Origin: Streptomyces malaysiense
GTDB lineage: Bacteria > Actinomycetota > Actinomycetes > Streptomycetales > Streptomycetaceae
Length of the DNA: 64,000 nucleotides
NCBI RefSeq assembly: GCF_000980885.2
Contig: NZ_LBDA02000001.1
Location: 62,001-126,000, forward strand
Direction of reading: 5' to 3'
Shown: piece after piece, positions 31,387 to 40,174 of the stretch
Numbering within the stretch: the stretch's first letter is position 1
How the letters are laid out: each line of letters starts with the position of its first letter
Notes under the pieces: model-generated
The model's input: the letters and a program-made list of their open reading frames with translations, nothing else
Told to the model about the DNA's origin: nothing
Databases searched by the model: none
Position numbers and translations under genes: made by a program

Positions 31387-31824
31387 CTACGGCCGCGACA
31401 GCCGCTGCATCAGCTCCAGGGCCGCCAGGATCGTCTGCCGTTCCTGGTCGCTGTACCGGTCCTGGAAGGCGCGTGCCAGCCACTCCTCGCGCACCTGCTT
31501 GTTGCCCTCGACACGGGCGCGGCCGGCGTCGGTCAGGGTGACCAGCTGGCGGCGGCCGTCGTCCGGGTCGGGGGCGCGGCGGATCAGACCGTGACCCTCC
31601 AGCCCGGCCAGCGTGGTGGCCATGGACTGCGGGCGCACTCCCTCGGCGGCGGCCAGCGCGCTCGCGGTGGCCGCGCCGTGCTTGCCGACCAGGCTCAGCG
31701 CCGACTCCTGCGAGGGACTCAGGTCCGCGTCCCGGGCGACCTCGCGGATACGGCGCCGCAGCCGGCTGAACGCCACCCGCAGATCGCGTGCCGCCCGGAC
31801 CGCGGCTTCGGAGATGTCTTCCAC
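31387..31824 (-). CDS. MarR-family transcriptional regulator
   Basis: 145 aa from a GTG (VEDISEAAVRAARDLRVAFS). The winged helix-turn-helix spans about 45-110: SPSQESALSLVGKHGAATAS, AAAEGVRPQSMATTLAGLEG (recognition helix) and the wing RAPDPDDGRRQLVTLTDAG, a typical MarR DxRxxxxxLT motif. The GTG start is supported by a promoter whose TAGGCT box ends seven bases upstream, giving a leaderless transcript; a longer start would erase the promoter. The regulator sits in front of the isochorismatase-fold gene and an operator overlaps its own -35 box, so autoregulation is expected. Confidence 0.9.
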   Translation of the reverse strand: MEDISEAAVRAARDLRVAFSRLRRRIREVARDADLSPSQESALSLVGKHGAATASALAAAEGVRPQSMATTLAGLEGHGLIRRAPDPDDGRRQLVTLTDAGRARVEGNKQVREEWLARAFQDRYSDQERQTILAALELMQRLSRP

Positions 31825-31831
31825 GTCCGTC

Positions 31832-31876
31832 AGCCTAGATCCGTCAGGATGAACTGTCCAGTCGAAGCTGTTCAGT
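31832..31876 (-). promoter_or_regulatory. marR promoter and operator
   Basis: TGGACA (31860-31855) and TAGGCT (31837-31832) are exactly 17 bases apart on the minus strand. Two near-palindromes with ACTGnnCAGT character, ACTGTCCAGT (31853-31862) and GCTGTTCAGT (31867-31876), lie 14 bases apart over the -35 box, a likely binding site for the MarR protein itself. Confidence 0.65.
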
Positions 31877-31946
31877 TCCACCTGAAGGAAATGCCGGGCG
31901 CCCGTCCGAGCGGGAGCGCTTCCTGCGCACCCCCTAGGCTGAAGCC

Positions 31947-32462
31947 GTGCGACTCCTGCTCATGTCCGACACGCATCTGCCCCGGCGCGCCAAGCGGCTC
32001 CCGGACGCGTTGCTGGACGAACTCCCGCGCGCGGACGTCGTGTTCCACGCCGGTGACTGGGTGGACGCCGCCACGCTCGATCTGCTGGAGAGCCGCAGCC
32101 GCCGGCTGATCGGGGTGTACGGCAACAACGACGGGCCCGGACTGCGGGCCCGGCTGCCCGAGGTGGCGTACGCCGAACTCGACGGCCTGCGCTTCGGGGT
32201 GGTGCACGAGACCGGATCCGCGCGGGGGCGCGAGGCCCGCTGTGCCGCCCGCTTTCCCGGCCTCGACGTGCTCGTGTTCGGGCACAGCCACATCCCCTGG
32301 GACAGCACGGCACCCGGCGGGCTGCGGCTGCTCAACCCCGGCTCGCCGACCGACCGCCGCCGCCGGCCGTACCCCACCTATCTCACGGCCGAGATCGAGG
32401 GCGGGACGCTCGCCGGGGTGACCCTGCACCGGCTGCCCCGGCGGGAGGACGGCGTGCGATGA
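31947..32462 (+). CDS. YfcE-like metallophosphoesterase
   Basis: 171 aa from a GTG; TAGGCT ends six bases upstream, so the transcript is leaderless. The calcineurin-like motifs are in order: LMSDTHLP (metal ligands), HAGDWVD, YGNNDGPG, VVHETGSA (in place of HG) and VFGHSHIPW. The compact size fits the YfcE/MJ0936 phosphodiesterase group that uses two divalent metals in the cytoplasm. Eight bases separate it from the acetyltransferase gene. The substrate is not defined. Confidence 0.92.
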   Translation: MRLLLMSDTHLPRRAKRLPDALLDELPRADVVFHAGDWVDAATLDLLESRSRRLIGVYGNNDGPGLRARLPEVAYAELDGLRFGVVHETGSARGREARCAARFPGLDVLVFGHSHIPWDSTAPGGLRLLNPGSPTDRRRRPYPTYLTAEIEGGTLAGVTLHRLPRREDGVR

Positions 32463-32469
32463 TCACCGG

Positions 32470-33066
32470 ATGATCTCCGGTGCGGACATACCCGACGTCG
32501 TACCCGCGGGCCGCATGGCGGCCGGCGCGCAGCCCGTTCTCGGCCTCGTGGCGGGTGTGGAGCTTCGGCCCTGGAGGCCGGACGACGCCGACGCGCTCCT
32601 GACCGCCGCGCGGGATCCGGCGATCCGGCGCTGGAACCTGTTCACCGTGGCCGACCGCGCCGACGCCCGGCGCCGGATCGAGCGGATGCACGAACGGTGG
32701 CGGAGCGAGACCGGTGCCGTCTGGGCCGTCGCCGGGACCGGTGGCGCGGCGACCGGACTGATCGGACTGAACGGCATCGACCTCGCCGGCGGCACCGCCG
32801 AACTCGTCTACTGGCTGCTGCCCGAGGCCCGCGGCGCCGGCCTCGCCGTCACCGCGACCCGGCGCCTCACCCACTGGTCCCTCGACGACCTGGGCCTGCA
32901 CCGCCTGCGCCTGTGCCACTCCACCGCCAACCCCGCCTCCTGCCGGGTCGCCGAGAAGGCCGGCTTCACCTTCGAGGGCACGATGCGCGACGCCCTCCTG
33001 CACGCCGACGGATGGCACGACCAGCACCTGCACGCACGGGTGGCGGGCGACCCGGAACAGGGCTAG
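32470..33066 (+). CDS. GNAT acetyltransferase (RimJ/RimL type)
   Basis: 198 aa. After about 25 unconserved residues, VELRPWRPDDADALLTAARDP starts the GNAT fold. LVYWLLPEARGAGLAVTATR (about 112-131) is the acetyl-CoA pyrophosphate loop with RGxG, and LHRLRLCHSTANPASCRVAEKAGFTFEG the C-terminal RimJ/L signature with the Asn-Ser-Lys-Gly region. It transfers an acetyl group from acetyl-CoA to a protein N-terminus or small amine. It probably forms a pair with the upstream phosphoesterase. The substrate is unknown. Confidence 0.9.
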   Translation: MISGADIPDVVPAGRMAAGAQPVLGLVAGVELRPWRPDDADALLTAARDPAIRRWNLFTVADRADARRRIERMHERWRSETGAVWAVAGTGGAATGLIGLNGIDLAGGTAELVYWLLPEARGAGLAVTATRRLTHWSLDDLGLHRLRLCHSTANPASCRVAEKAGFTFEGTMRDALLHADGWHDQHLHARVAGDPEQG

Positions 33067-33152
33067 GACGGGCTAGGACCTCTCCTTCGGGTCTGGTCCG
33101 GGTCGCGGGCCGGGTACCGTCGCGCCCGGAGCCGACCTGGTCCGGCACATGG

Positions 33153-33827
33153 TCACCTGCGCCGCCCCCGCCCGCGACGCCGTAGCCGTACCACCACCAC
33201 GACCAGCACGGCGAGGGCCGCCGCCACCGGTGCCACGCGTTTGGCCAGGGGGACGCCGGCGGTGCGGAGAAGGTCGAGCGCGGGCGGTTCCGACTCGGTG
33301 CCCCCGGCCGCGGCGGGGGCGGCCGGGGCGGTCACCCCTTCCGCCGTGCCCGTTGCCCCGGTCGCCCTCTCCTCCTCGGCCCCTCCGGCCAGCCGTGAGG
33401 CCAGACAGTCCGCGAACCGGCCCACCAGCCGGTCGCCCACCTCCGCCAGAACCCCCCGCCCGAACTGCGCGGGACGTCCCGTCACCGTGAGGTCGGTGCG
33501 GACCGAGACCGCCGTACCGCCGTCCTCCCGTTCGTCCAGCGCGGCGGTGACCGTCGCCCGCGCCGTGCCCTGGCCCCGGGTTTCCCGGCCGTTCGCGACC
33601 AGCACCATCCGGTGGGCCACCGCGTCCTGTTCCTCGAACACCGCCGTACCGCGATAGGTCACCGTGACCGGGCCGACCTTCACCTTCACCGAGCCGGTCA
33701 CGGTCTTTCCGTCGTACTCCTCCACCACCGCGCCCGGCAGACACGGCGCGACCCGCTCGATGTCGAGCAGCGCGGGCCAGGCCCGGTCGACCGGGACCGG
33801 AACGGTGAACTCGTGGTGCAACTCCAT
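33153..33827 (-). CDS. coxG: CoxG-like SRPBCC protein with C-terminal membrane anchor
   Basis: 224 aa. The N-terminal START/SRPBCC domain (about 1-145) starts MELHHEFTVPVPVDRAWPAL and includes LPGAVVEEYDGKTVTGSVKV, the CoxG signature. A Gly/Ala/Thr-rich linker leads to one terminal helix (VAPVAAALAVLVVVVVRLRR) and a basic tail, so it anchors in the cytoplasmic membrane. In carboxydotrophs CoxG tethers the hydroxylase to the membrane. A GGAGCC-type ribosome site precedes the ATG. It is the last gene of the six-gene molybdenum hydroxylase operon. Confidence 0.9.
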   Translation of the reverse strand: MELHHEFTVPVPVDRAWPALLDIERVAPCLPGAVVEEYDGKTVTGSVKVKVGPVTVTYRGTAVFEEQDAVAHRMVLVANGRETRGQGTARATVTAALDEREDGGTAVSVRTDLTVTGRPAQFGRGVLAEVGDRLVGRFADCLASRLAGGAEEERATGATGTAEGVTAPAAPAAAGGTESEPPALDLLRTAGVPLAKRVAPVAAALAVLVVVVVRLRRRGRGRRR

Positions 33828-33858
33828 CGCGGGCTCCTTCGGGGTAACGGATCGGGAA

Positions 33859-35067
33859 TCAACGCTCGGCCCCCGCCCCCGGCACCGCACCGGTCCGTGC
33901 CCCGCGCACCACCGCCGCGAGCCGTTCCAGCGCCTCCAGGCTGTGCCCCGCCACGAACTCGTCCACGCTCGGCAGCGCCGCCGCCATCCCCGCGGCCGTC
34001 GGCGCGTAACCCGGCTGTGCCTTACGGGGGTTGGACCAGATCACCCGGTGCGCCAGCGTGTGCAGCCGGCGCATCTGGGCGCCGAGCAGCGCGGGATCGC
34101 CGCGCTCCCACCCGTCGGAGAGCAGCACGACGACCGCGCCGCGTGCCATGCCCCGCTGACCCCAGCGGTTCAGGAACTCGCGCAGCAGCTCGCCCAGCCG
34201 GGTGCCGCCCCGCCAGTCGGGCACCGCCGCCGCGACCGCCGCCATCGCCAGGTCCGGGTCACGACGGGACAGTTCACGCGTCACCCGGGTCAGGCGCGTG
34301 CCGATCGTGAACACCTCGGTACGGCCGCCCCGCGCCGCCGCGTGGGCGAAGCGCAGCAGCGCGTCCGCGTACGGCGCCATCGAACCGCTCACGTCCACCA
34401 GCAGCACCACCCGGCGCGGCCGCTCGACACGCGCGTGCCGGCGCAGCCGGGCCGGTTCGCCGCCACGCCGCAGCAGTTCGCGCACGGTACGACGAGGATC
34501 CACCTCCCCGCGCCGCGCCGGCCGCCGCCGCGCGGCGCGCCGGGCCTCGCCCCGCAGCGCGAACGCGGCCAGCAGCCGGTGGAGCTGGGCGCGCTCGGCG
34601 GCGTCCAGCGCCGCGACGTCGCGGTGCCGCAGCACCTCGGTGGAGCTGGCGAGCGCCGCGGTGGGCGGGCCCAGTGGATCGCGTTCGCCGGGGTCGCGGC
34701 CGCCGCTCACGGAGTCCCGCGCGCCCAGCCGTGGCCGCGGCGGGGGAGGGGTGCGGACCGCCGGCAGGGCGGCGGAGCCCCCGGTGCGACCGAAGTAGGC
34801 GGTGAACACCCGCTCGTACCGCTCCAGGTCGTCCGGTCCGCCGCACAGCGTCGCCCGGCCCGCCGCGTACACGTCCGCCCGCACCCCGGGCCGCAGCAGG
34901 GACACCGCGCGCAGGAAGGCGTACATCCGCTCGGCGCTCGCGTCGACCCCGGCCGCGCGCAACGCCCGTACGAAGCCGAGCAGTACGGCGTCGGCCCCGG
35001 CCGGCCCCGGAGCCGGCGGCCCGGCCTCCCGCGACTCCTTCCGCCCGCCGGCCGCCATCCCGCTCAC
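33859..35067 (-). CDS. coxE: CoxE-like von Willebrand factor A protein
   Basis: 402 aa from GTG. The N-terminal helical part (about 20-180) is followed by the VWA domain (about 210-390): VVLLVDVSGSMAPYADALLR contains the metal-binding DxSxS site, with Thr in GTRLT and Asp in LLSDGWERGD completing the MIDAS set. It partners a MoxR-type AAA ATPase in assembling or inserting the Mo-cofactor site of the hydroxylase. It overlaps the ATPase gene by four bases. An Arg-rich stretch (RRAARRRPARRGEVDPRR) is unusual but common in this group in streptomycetes. Confidence 0.9.
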   Translation of the reverse strand: MSGMAAGGRKESREAGPPAPGPAGADAVLLGFVRALRAAGVDASAERMYAFLRAVSLLRPGVRADVYAAGRATLCGGPDDLERYERVFTAYFGRTGGSAALPAVRTPPPPRPRLGARDSVSGGRDPGERDPLGPPTAALASSTEVLRHRDVAALDAAERAQLHRLLAAFALRGEARRAARRRPARRGEVDPRRTVRELLRRGGEPARLRRHARVERPRRVVLLVDVSGSMAPYADALLRFAHAAARGGRTEVFTIGTRLTRVTRELSRRDPDLAMAAVAAAVPDWRGGTRLGELLREFLNRWGQRGMARGAVVVLLSDGWERGDPALLGAQMRRLHTLAHRVIWSNPRKAQPGYAPTAAGMAAALPSVDEFVAGHSLEALERLAAVVRGARTGAVPGAGAER

Positions 35068-35939
35068 ACCCCCCGCGCCGCCAGCACCGCGGCCAGGTCG
35101 AGCCCCCGGGCCCGGTCCGTGTCCTCCCGGTACTTCAGGACCGAACCCAGTGTGGAGACGGCGAGTTCCGCGTCGACCTCCGTGGCGCCCAGGGCGTCCA
35201 GCGCCTCGGCCCAGTCGATGGTCTCCGCGACACCCGGGGGTTTCACCAGGTCGGCACCGCGCAACGCCTGGACGAGAGCCGTGACCTGTTCGGCGAGACG
35301 CGCCGAGACCCCCGGCAGCCGGCGGCGCACGATGGCCAGTTCACGGGCGAAGCCCGGATGGTCGAACCAGTGGTAGAGGCACCGCCGCTTCAGCGCGTCG
35401 TGCACCTCCCGGGTCCGGTTGGAGGTCAGCACGACCACCGGCGGCACCTCGGCGCGCAGCGTGCCCAGCTCCGGGATCGTCACCGCGTACTCGGACAGCA
35501 GCTCCAGCAGGAACGCCTCGAACTCGTCGTCGGCGCGGTCGATCTCGTCCACCAGCAGTACCGAGGGCTGTGTCTGCAGGGCCTGGAGCAGTGGCCGCGC
35601 GACGAGGAACCGCCGGTCGTACAGCTCGCTCTCCAGCCGGTCCGCGTCCTTGACGCCGGCCGCCTCCGCCGCGCGCAGGTGCAGCAGCTGACGGGGGAAG
35701 TCCCAGTCGTACAGGGCCTGCGAGGCGTCGATGCCCTCATGGCACTGCAACCGGATCAGCGGCGCGTCGAGTGCCTCGGCGAGGGCGGAGGCGAGCGCGG
35801 TCTTGCCGACGCCCGCGTCGCCCTCGCAGAACAGCGGCCGGTGCAGTCTCAGCGCCAGGTAGCAGGTGACGGCCAGCCCCTCGTCGACGAGATATCCCGT
35901 CTCCTCCAGGCGGGCCCGCACCTGCTCCGGGTCATCCAT
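35064..35939 (-). CDS. coxD: CoxD-like MoxR-family AAA+ ATPase
   Basis: 291 aa. Walker A GDAGVGKTAL (about 40-49), Walker B VLLVDEIDRADDEFEA (about 125-140), sensor 1 VVLTSNRTREVHDALKRRCL with the arginine finger. The size and the pairing with a VWA protein mark the MoxR/CoxD group, ATP-driven chaperones for maturation of metalloenzymes. The start MDDPEQVRARLEETG is preceded by GGATG. Stop overlaps the CoxE start (GTGA). In known systems CoxD with CoxE is required to form the active Mo-containing site. Confidence 0.92.
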   Translation of the reverse strand: MDDPEQVRARLEETGYLVDEGLAVTCYLALRLHRPLFCEGDAGVGKTALASALAEALDAPLIRLQCHEGIDASQALYDWDFPRQLLHLRAAEAAGVKDADRLESELYDRRFLVARPLLQALQTQPSVLLVDEIDRADDEFEAFLLELLSEYAVTIPELGTLRAEVPPVVVLTSNRTREVHDALKRRCLYHWFDHPGFARELAIVRRRLPGVSARLAEQVTALVQALRGADLVKPPGVAETIDWAEALDALGATEVDAELAVSTLGSVLKYREDTDRARGLDLAAVLAARGV

Positions 35940-35954
35940 CCGGGTGATCGGCGC

Positions 35955-36809
35955 TCACCCCATCCCGGCGGCGGTCAGCACCGCCCGCTCGGTCAGCACC
36001 CGGGCCAGATGCGTCCGGTAGTCGGGCGCGGCCGACGCGTCCCGCCCCGGCCGCGTGCCCTCGGCCGCCGACCGCGCGGCACGTGCCACCGCGTCCGGCC
36101 CGTCGGCTCCGGCCAGCGCCGCCTCCGCCGCGGCCGCGCGCAGCGGGGTCGCGCCCATGTTGGTCAGGCCCACCCGCGCCTCGGCGATGTGCCCGTCCTC
36201 CCGCCGCACCAGGGCGGCGACCCCGACGATCGCCCAGGACTGCGCGACCCGGTGGAACTTCTCGTAGGCGAAGCCCCAGCCGTCCGCCTTCGGCAGCCGC
36301 ACCTCCACCAGCAACTCGTCGGGGGAGAGCGAGGTCTGGAGGTAGTCGACGAAGAACTCCCGGGCCGGGACCGTGCGTCGGCCGCCGGGGCCCGCGGCGA
36401 CCAGCTCGCCGTCCAGCGCCAGTACGATCGCGGCCAGGTCGCCGGCCGGGTCGGCGTGCGCCAACGAGCCGCCGAGCGTGCCCCGGTGCCGTACCGCGGG
36501 ATCGGCGACGGTCGCCGTCGCCTCCGCCAGCAGACCTGCGTGGCGGCGCACCAGCGGGTCGTGGATCACGTCGTGGTGGGTGGTGAGCGCGCCGATCACC
36601 AGTGTGCCGCCGTCCTCGCGGACCCCGCGCAGACCGGGGATCCGGCCCACGTCCACCACGAGTTCGGGGAAGGCGAGCCGCAACCGCAGCAGCGGCAGCA
36701 GGCTCTGCCCGCCGGCCAGTACCTTCGCCTCCTCGCCCGCCTCGCCGAGCAGCCGTACGGCCTCCTCGACGGTCTCCGGGCGGGCGTACTCGAACGCCGG
36801 GGGAATCAT
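35955..36809 (-). CDS. FAD-binding subunit of molybdenum hydroxylase (CoxM-like)
   Basis: 284 aa beginning MIPPAFEYARPETVEEAVRL. KVLAGGQSLLPLLRLRL (about 29-45) and AVRHRGTLGGSLAHADPAGD (about 100-119) are the two FAD-binding loops of the vanillyl-alcohol-oxidase-type fold, with the TLGGS core. The C-terminal domain carries VGLTNMGATPLRA. It accepts electrons from the Fe-S subunit in the cytoplasmic hydroxylase complex. The start overlaps the large subunit stop by four bases, consistent with a polycistronic operon. Confidence 0.92.
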   Translation of the reverse strand: MIPPAFEYARPETVEEAVRLLGEAGEEAKVLAGGQSLLPLLRLRLAFPELVVDVGRIPGLRGVREDGGTLVIGALTTHHDVIHDPLVRRHAGLLAEATATVADPAVRHRGTLGGSLAHADPAGDLAAIVLALDGELVAAGPGGRRTVPAREFFVDYLQTSLSPDELLVEVRLPKADGWGFAYEKFHRVAQSWAIVGVAALVRREDGHIAEARVGLTNMGATPLRAAAAEAALAGADGPDAVARAARSAAEGTRPGRDASAAPDYRTHLARVLTERAVLTAAGMG

Positions 36810-39181
36810 GCCGTCGCCTCCCTCACCGCGCGCCACACCCGTTCCGGGGTGCAGGGCATCCGTACGTCGTGCACGCCCAGCGGCCGCAGGGCGTCCACGA
36901 CGGCGTTGACCACGGCGGGCGTCGAGGCGATCGTCCCGGCCTCGCCGACCCCCTTCACCCCGAGCGCGTTGGACGAGGCGGGGGTCTCGGTCCGGTCGGT
37001 CACGAACTCCGGCAGGTCGGCGGCCGAGGGCACGAGGTACTCGGCCATGCTGCCGGAGACGAGGTTGCCCTCGTCGTCGTAGACGGCCTCCTCGTACAGC
37101 GCCTGGGCGATGCCCTGCGCGAGCCCGCCGTGCACCTGCCCCTCGACGATCATCGGGTTGACCACATGGCCGACGTCGTCCACGCACACGTACGACCTGA
37201 TCCGTGTCAGGCCGGTCTCCGTGTCGACCTCGACCGCGCACAGATGGGTGCCGTGCGGGAAGGAGAAGTTCTCCGGGTCGACCACGTGCTCGGCGTTGAT
37301 GGACGGCTCCACCCCGTCGGGCAGATCATGGTTGGTGAACGCCTCGAAGGCGATCTCCTGGATGGACCTGCGCGCCTCCGGTGAGCCCTTCACGGAGAAG
37401 ACGCCCTCCCGGAACTCCAGGTCCTGCTCGCTCGCCTCCAGCAGATGCGCGGCCACCTTGCGGGCCTTGTCGACCACGGTGGTCGCCGCCCGGTGCACGG
37501 CCTCGCCGCCGACGGCGAGCGAGCGCGAACCGTAGGTGTCCATGCCCTGCGGGGAGGACCTGGTGTCGCCGTGCAGCACCTCGACGTCCTCGAACGGCAC
37601 GCCGAGGACGTCCGCCGCGATCTGGCTCCAGCAGGTCTCGTGGCCCTGCCCGTGCGGGCTGGTCCCGGTGACCACCTCGACCTTGCCGGTGGGCAGCATC
37701 CGGATGCTCGCCGCCTCCCAGCCGCCCGCGCCGTACCTGAGGTCGCGCAGCACCCGGCTCGGCGCCAGCCCGCACATCTCCGTGAACGTCGACACGCCGA
37801 TGCCGAGGCGCACCGGGTCGCCGCGCCCGGCGCGCTCGCGCTGCTCGGCGCGGAGCCCGTCGTAGTCGAACAGGGCGAGCGCCTTCGCGGTGGCCGCCTC
37901 GTAGTCGCCGCTGTCGTAGGTCAGTCCGGCGATCGTGGTGTACGGGAACTCCTCGTGCCGGATCCAGTTGCGGCGCCGCAACTCCACCGGGTCCAGGTCC
38001 AGTTCGGCGGCCAGCTCGTCCATGATCCGCTCGATGGCGAACGTGGCCTCCGGGCGGCCGGCGCCCCGGTAGGCGTCGGTGGGGGTGCGGGTGGTGAAGA
38101 CGCCGGTGCAGTTGAACTCGTAGGAATCCATCTTGTAGATCGCCGGGTACATGAACGCGCCCAGGATCGGGATGCCCGGTGTGACCAGCATCAGATAGGC
38201 GCCCATGTCCGCCAGCAGATCCACCTTCAGGCCGAGCAGCCGGCCCTCCCGGGTGGCCGCGACCTCGATGTCCTGGATCATGCCGCGCCCGTGGTGGGTG
38301 GCGAGACAGCCCTCGGAGCGGGACTCGGTCCACTTCACCGGCCGCCCCAGCCTGCGGGCGACCGCGAGGGCGAGGACCTCCTCGCCGTACACCTGGAGCT
38401 TGGAGCCGAAGCCGCCGCCGACGTCCGGGGCGACCACCCGCAGCTTGTGCTCCGGGATGCCGGTGACCGTCGCGAGCATGATCCGCAGGATGTGCGGGAT
38501 CTGGGTGGCCGAGTACACGGTGTACTCGCCGGAGGCGGCCAGCGGGGTGACCACGACCGCGCGCGGCTCCATGGCGTTGGGGATGAGCCGCTGCTGGTGG
38601 TAGCGCCGCCGGACCGTTACCTCGGCGCGCTCGCGCACCGCCGCGAAGCTCTCGCCGGTGGCCAGCGGCCAGGTGTAGCAGCGGTTGGTGCCCTTGTCGG
38701 AGTGGACCAGCGGGGCGCCCTCGGCGAGCGCCTCCTCCAGGTCCAGGACCGGTGGCAACGGCTCGTAGTCGACGTCGATCGCCTCCAGCGCGTCGGCCGC
38801 CGCGTACCGGTCGCGGGCCACGACGACCGCCACCGGGTCGCCCGCGTAGCGGACCTCCTCGACCGCGATCGGCGGATGGTCGGGCAGCACGATGTCCTCG
38901 GTCACCGGCCACGCGCAGGGCAGCGAGCCGAGTCCTTCGGCGAGGTCCGCGCCGCTGAACGCCGCGAGGACGCCGGGGCGTTCGAGCGCGGGGGCCACGT
39001 CGACGCGGGTGACGCGGGCGTGCGCCATCGGGCTGCGCAGCACGGCCAGGTGCAGCAGCCCGGCGACCTGGATGTTGTCGGTCCAGGTGGTCTGGCCGGT
39101 GACCAGCCGGGCGTCCTCCTTGCGCAGCCGGGACCGGCCGACCTCCCGGCCGGTGCCGCTCGCCACGGCCCTGTCGGTCAT
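36806..39181 (-). CDS. Molybdenum hydroxylase large subunit (CoxL-like, form II)
   Basis: 791 aa from the ATG overlapping the small-subunit stop. Motifs in order: GGGFGSK (molybdopterin), the active-site loop AYRGAGRPEA (about 368-377), SPHGQGHE and the catalytic Glu in GVGEAG near the C-terminus (about 740). Form I CO dehydrogenases have AYRCSFR with a Cys for the Cu-S-Mo centre; here it is AYRGAGR, so the enzyme belongs to form II and CO oxidation should not be assumed. Known form II-like enzymes hydroxylate aldehydes or N-heterocycles, or have no known substrate. It forms the heterotrimer with the FAD and Fe-S subunits. Confidence 0.93.
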   Translation of the reverse strand: MTDRAVASGTGREVGRSRLRKEDARLVTGQTTWTDNIQVAGLLHLAVLRSPMAHARVTRVDVAPALERPGVLAAFSGADLAEGLGSLPCAWPVTEDIVLPDHPPIAVEEVRYAGDPVAVVVARDRYAAADALEAIDVDYEPLPPVLDLEEALAEGAPLVHSDKGTNRCYTWPLATGESFAAVRERAEVTVRRRYHQQRLIPNAMEPRAVVVTPLAASGEYTVYSATQIPHILRIMLATVTGIPEHKLRVVAPDVGGGFGSKLQVYGEEVLALAVARRLGRPVKWTESRSEGCLATHHGRGMIQDIEVAATREGRLLGLKVDLLADMGAYLMLVTPGIPILGAFMYPAIYKMDSYEFNCTGVFTTRTPTDAYRGAGRPEATFAIERIMDELAAELDLDPVELRRRNWIRHEEFPYTTIAGLTYDSGDYEAATAKALALFDYDGLRAEQRERAGRGDPVRLGIGVSTFTEMCGLAPSRVLRDLRYGAGGWEAASIRMLPTGKVEVVTGTSPHGQGHETCWSQIAADVLGVPFEDVEVLHGDTRSSPQGMDTYGSRSLAVGGEAVHRAATTVVDKARKVAAHLLEASEQDLEFREGVFSVKGSPEARRSIQEIAFEAFTNHDLPDGVEPSINAEHVVDPENFSFPHGTHLCAVEVDTETGLTRIRSYVCVDDVGHVVNPMIVEGQVHGGLAQGIAQALYEEAVYDDEGNLVSGSMAEYLVPSAADLPEFVTDRTETPASSNALGVKGVGEAGTIASTPAVVNAVVDALRPLGVHDVRMPCTPERVWRAVREATA

Positions 39182-39708
39182 GCCCCGACCTCCTCGGTGA
39201 CCTGCGCCCCGCCGGCGCCCGCCGTACGGGAGGCGTCCGCCGGGCCGTCCTGCCGGCCGGCGGCGGCGAGGACCGCGCGGACGATGTTCTGGTAGCCGGT
39301 GCAGCGGCAGAGGTTGCCCTCCAGGGCGCCGCGCACCTCCTCGGCGGTGGGCTGCGGGTTCTCCCGCAGGAGATCGCGCGCCGCCATGATCATGCCGGGG
39401 GTGCAGTAGCCGCACTGGAGTCCGTGCTGCTCGTGGAACGCGCGCTGGAGCCCCGTCCACTCGCCGTCCTTCGCCAGACCCTGCACGGTCGTCACCGCCG
39501 ATCCGTCCGCCTGGACGGCCAGTACCGAGCAGCTCTTGACGGTCGCGCCGTCCAGGTCGACCGTGCACGCCCCGCAGTTGGAGGTGTCGCAGCCGATCGG
39601 GGTGCCGGTCAGGCCGAGGCGGTCACGCAGATAGTGGACGAGGAGCAGCCGCGGCTCCACGTCGTCCTCGTAGCTCGTGCCGTCCACGTTCACCTTGATG
39701 TGCGTCAT
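39178..39708 (-). CDS. [2Fe-2S] subunit of molybdenum hydroxylase (CoxS-like)
   Basis: 176 aa. The N-terminal plant-type ferredoxin domain has GCDTSNCGACTVDLDG with Cys40, 45 and 48 and SCSVLAVQAD with Cys60. The C-terminal helical [2Fe-2S] domain has GLQCGYCTPGMIMAA and NLCRCTGYQNIV. The tail (about 155-176) is variable. This subunit passes electrons from the Mo site to the FAD subunit. First gene of the operon; a Crp-like palindrome lies about 50 bases upstream. Confidence 0.94.
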   Translation of the reverse strand: MTHIKVNVDGTSYEDDVEPRLLLVHYLRDRLGLTGTPIGCDTSNCGACTVDLDGATVKSCSVLAVQADGSAVTTVQGLAKDGEWTGLQRAFHEQHGLQCGYCTPGMIMAARDLLRENPQPTAEEVRGALEGNLCRCTGYQNIVRAVLAAAGRQDGPADASRTAGAGGAQVTEEVGA

Positions 39709-39755
39709 GCGCCCTCCAGACCGTGCGGGCAGGAGTCGGTATCAGCCGGTCCGGC

Positions 39756-39769
39756 GTGATGTAGGTCAC
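39756..39769. promoter_or_regulatory. Crp-like palindrome upstream of the molybdenum hydroxylase operon
   Basis: GTGA-TGTAGG-TCAC is a perfect GTGA-N6-TCAC match to the core of the Crp/FNR-family consensus, centred about 55 bases before the small-subunit start. It may be a Streptomyces Crp or related site. Confidence 0.5.
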
Positions 39770-39961
39770 TCTATGGCTCGGGTGTGAACCCGGCGAGCGC
39801 TGCGCCGTTCGGTCAGGCCGGTCCTACCGGCGTCGACACGGGCGAGGATTCCGAGGTCGGGCAGGTGCACTGAGCGTGACGTCCTTCGGCATGGGGGTGG
39901 ATTCCTTCCCGGGCGGACACGCACGCGGTGCGCATCCGAGGTCCTTTCGCCATGACGCGGG

Positions 39962-40174
39962 GTGTCTGTCGATCACCCGTCGATCACGTCCAGGTGGATC
40001 ACCGTCAAGTCCGCCGTCGTCTGCTTCGCGCACCGCGTCCGTCCGGCGGCACCGGCCGGCACCCTCGGCGTCCTGCCGCCGGTGCTCGCCCGGCTCGGCG
40101 CGATCCCCGGGAACACCGGCACCGGCGGCCCCGCGGCCGTCCTGGCGGGCGTACTGCCCGCCGCCCGGGTTTAG
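39962..40174 (+). CDS. Possible small gene or gene remnant
   Basis: 70 codons from a GTG with about 91 percent G/C third positions, starting MSVDHPSITSRWITVKSAVV and ending AVLAGVLPAARV. No clear ribosome site and no recognised family. In the following 170 bases a second frame ends in DPLDRKEYLLNVTRRVGA, which also looks protein-like, so the whole 39.9-40.35 kb stretch may be a decayed gene with a frameshift. Weak support; listed so that the 800-base gap is accounted for. Confidence 0.25.
   Translation: MSVDHPSITSRWITVKSAVVCFAHRVRPAAPAGTLGVLPPVLARLGAIPGNTGTGGPAAVLAGVLPAARV

Noticed and set aside
33153-39708. CO dehydrogenase (carbon monoxide oxidation) as the function of the operon
   Set aside because: The large subunit loop is AYRGAGR, which lacks the Cys for the Cu-S-Mo centre, so CO oxidation is not supported by the sequence.
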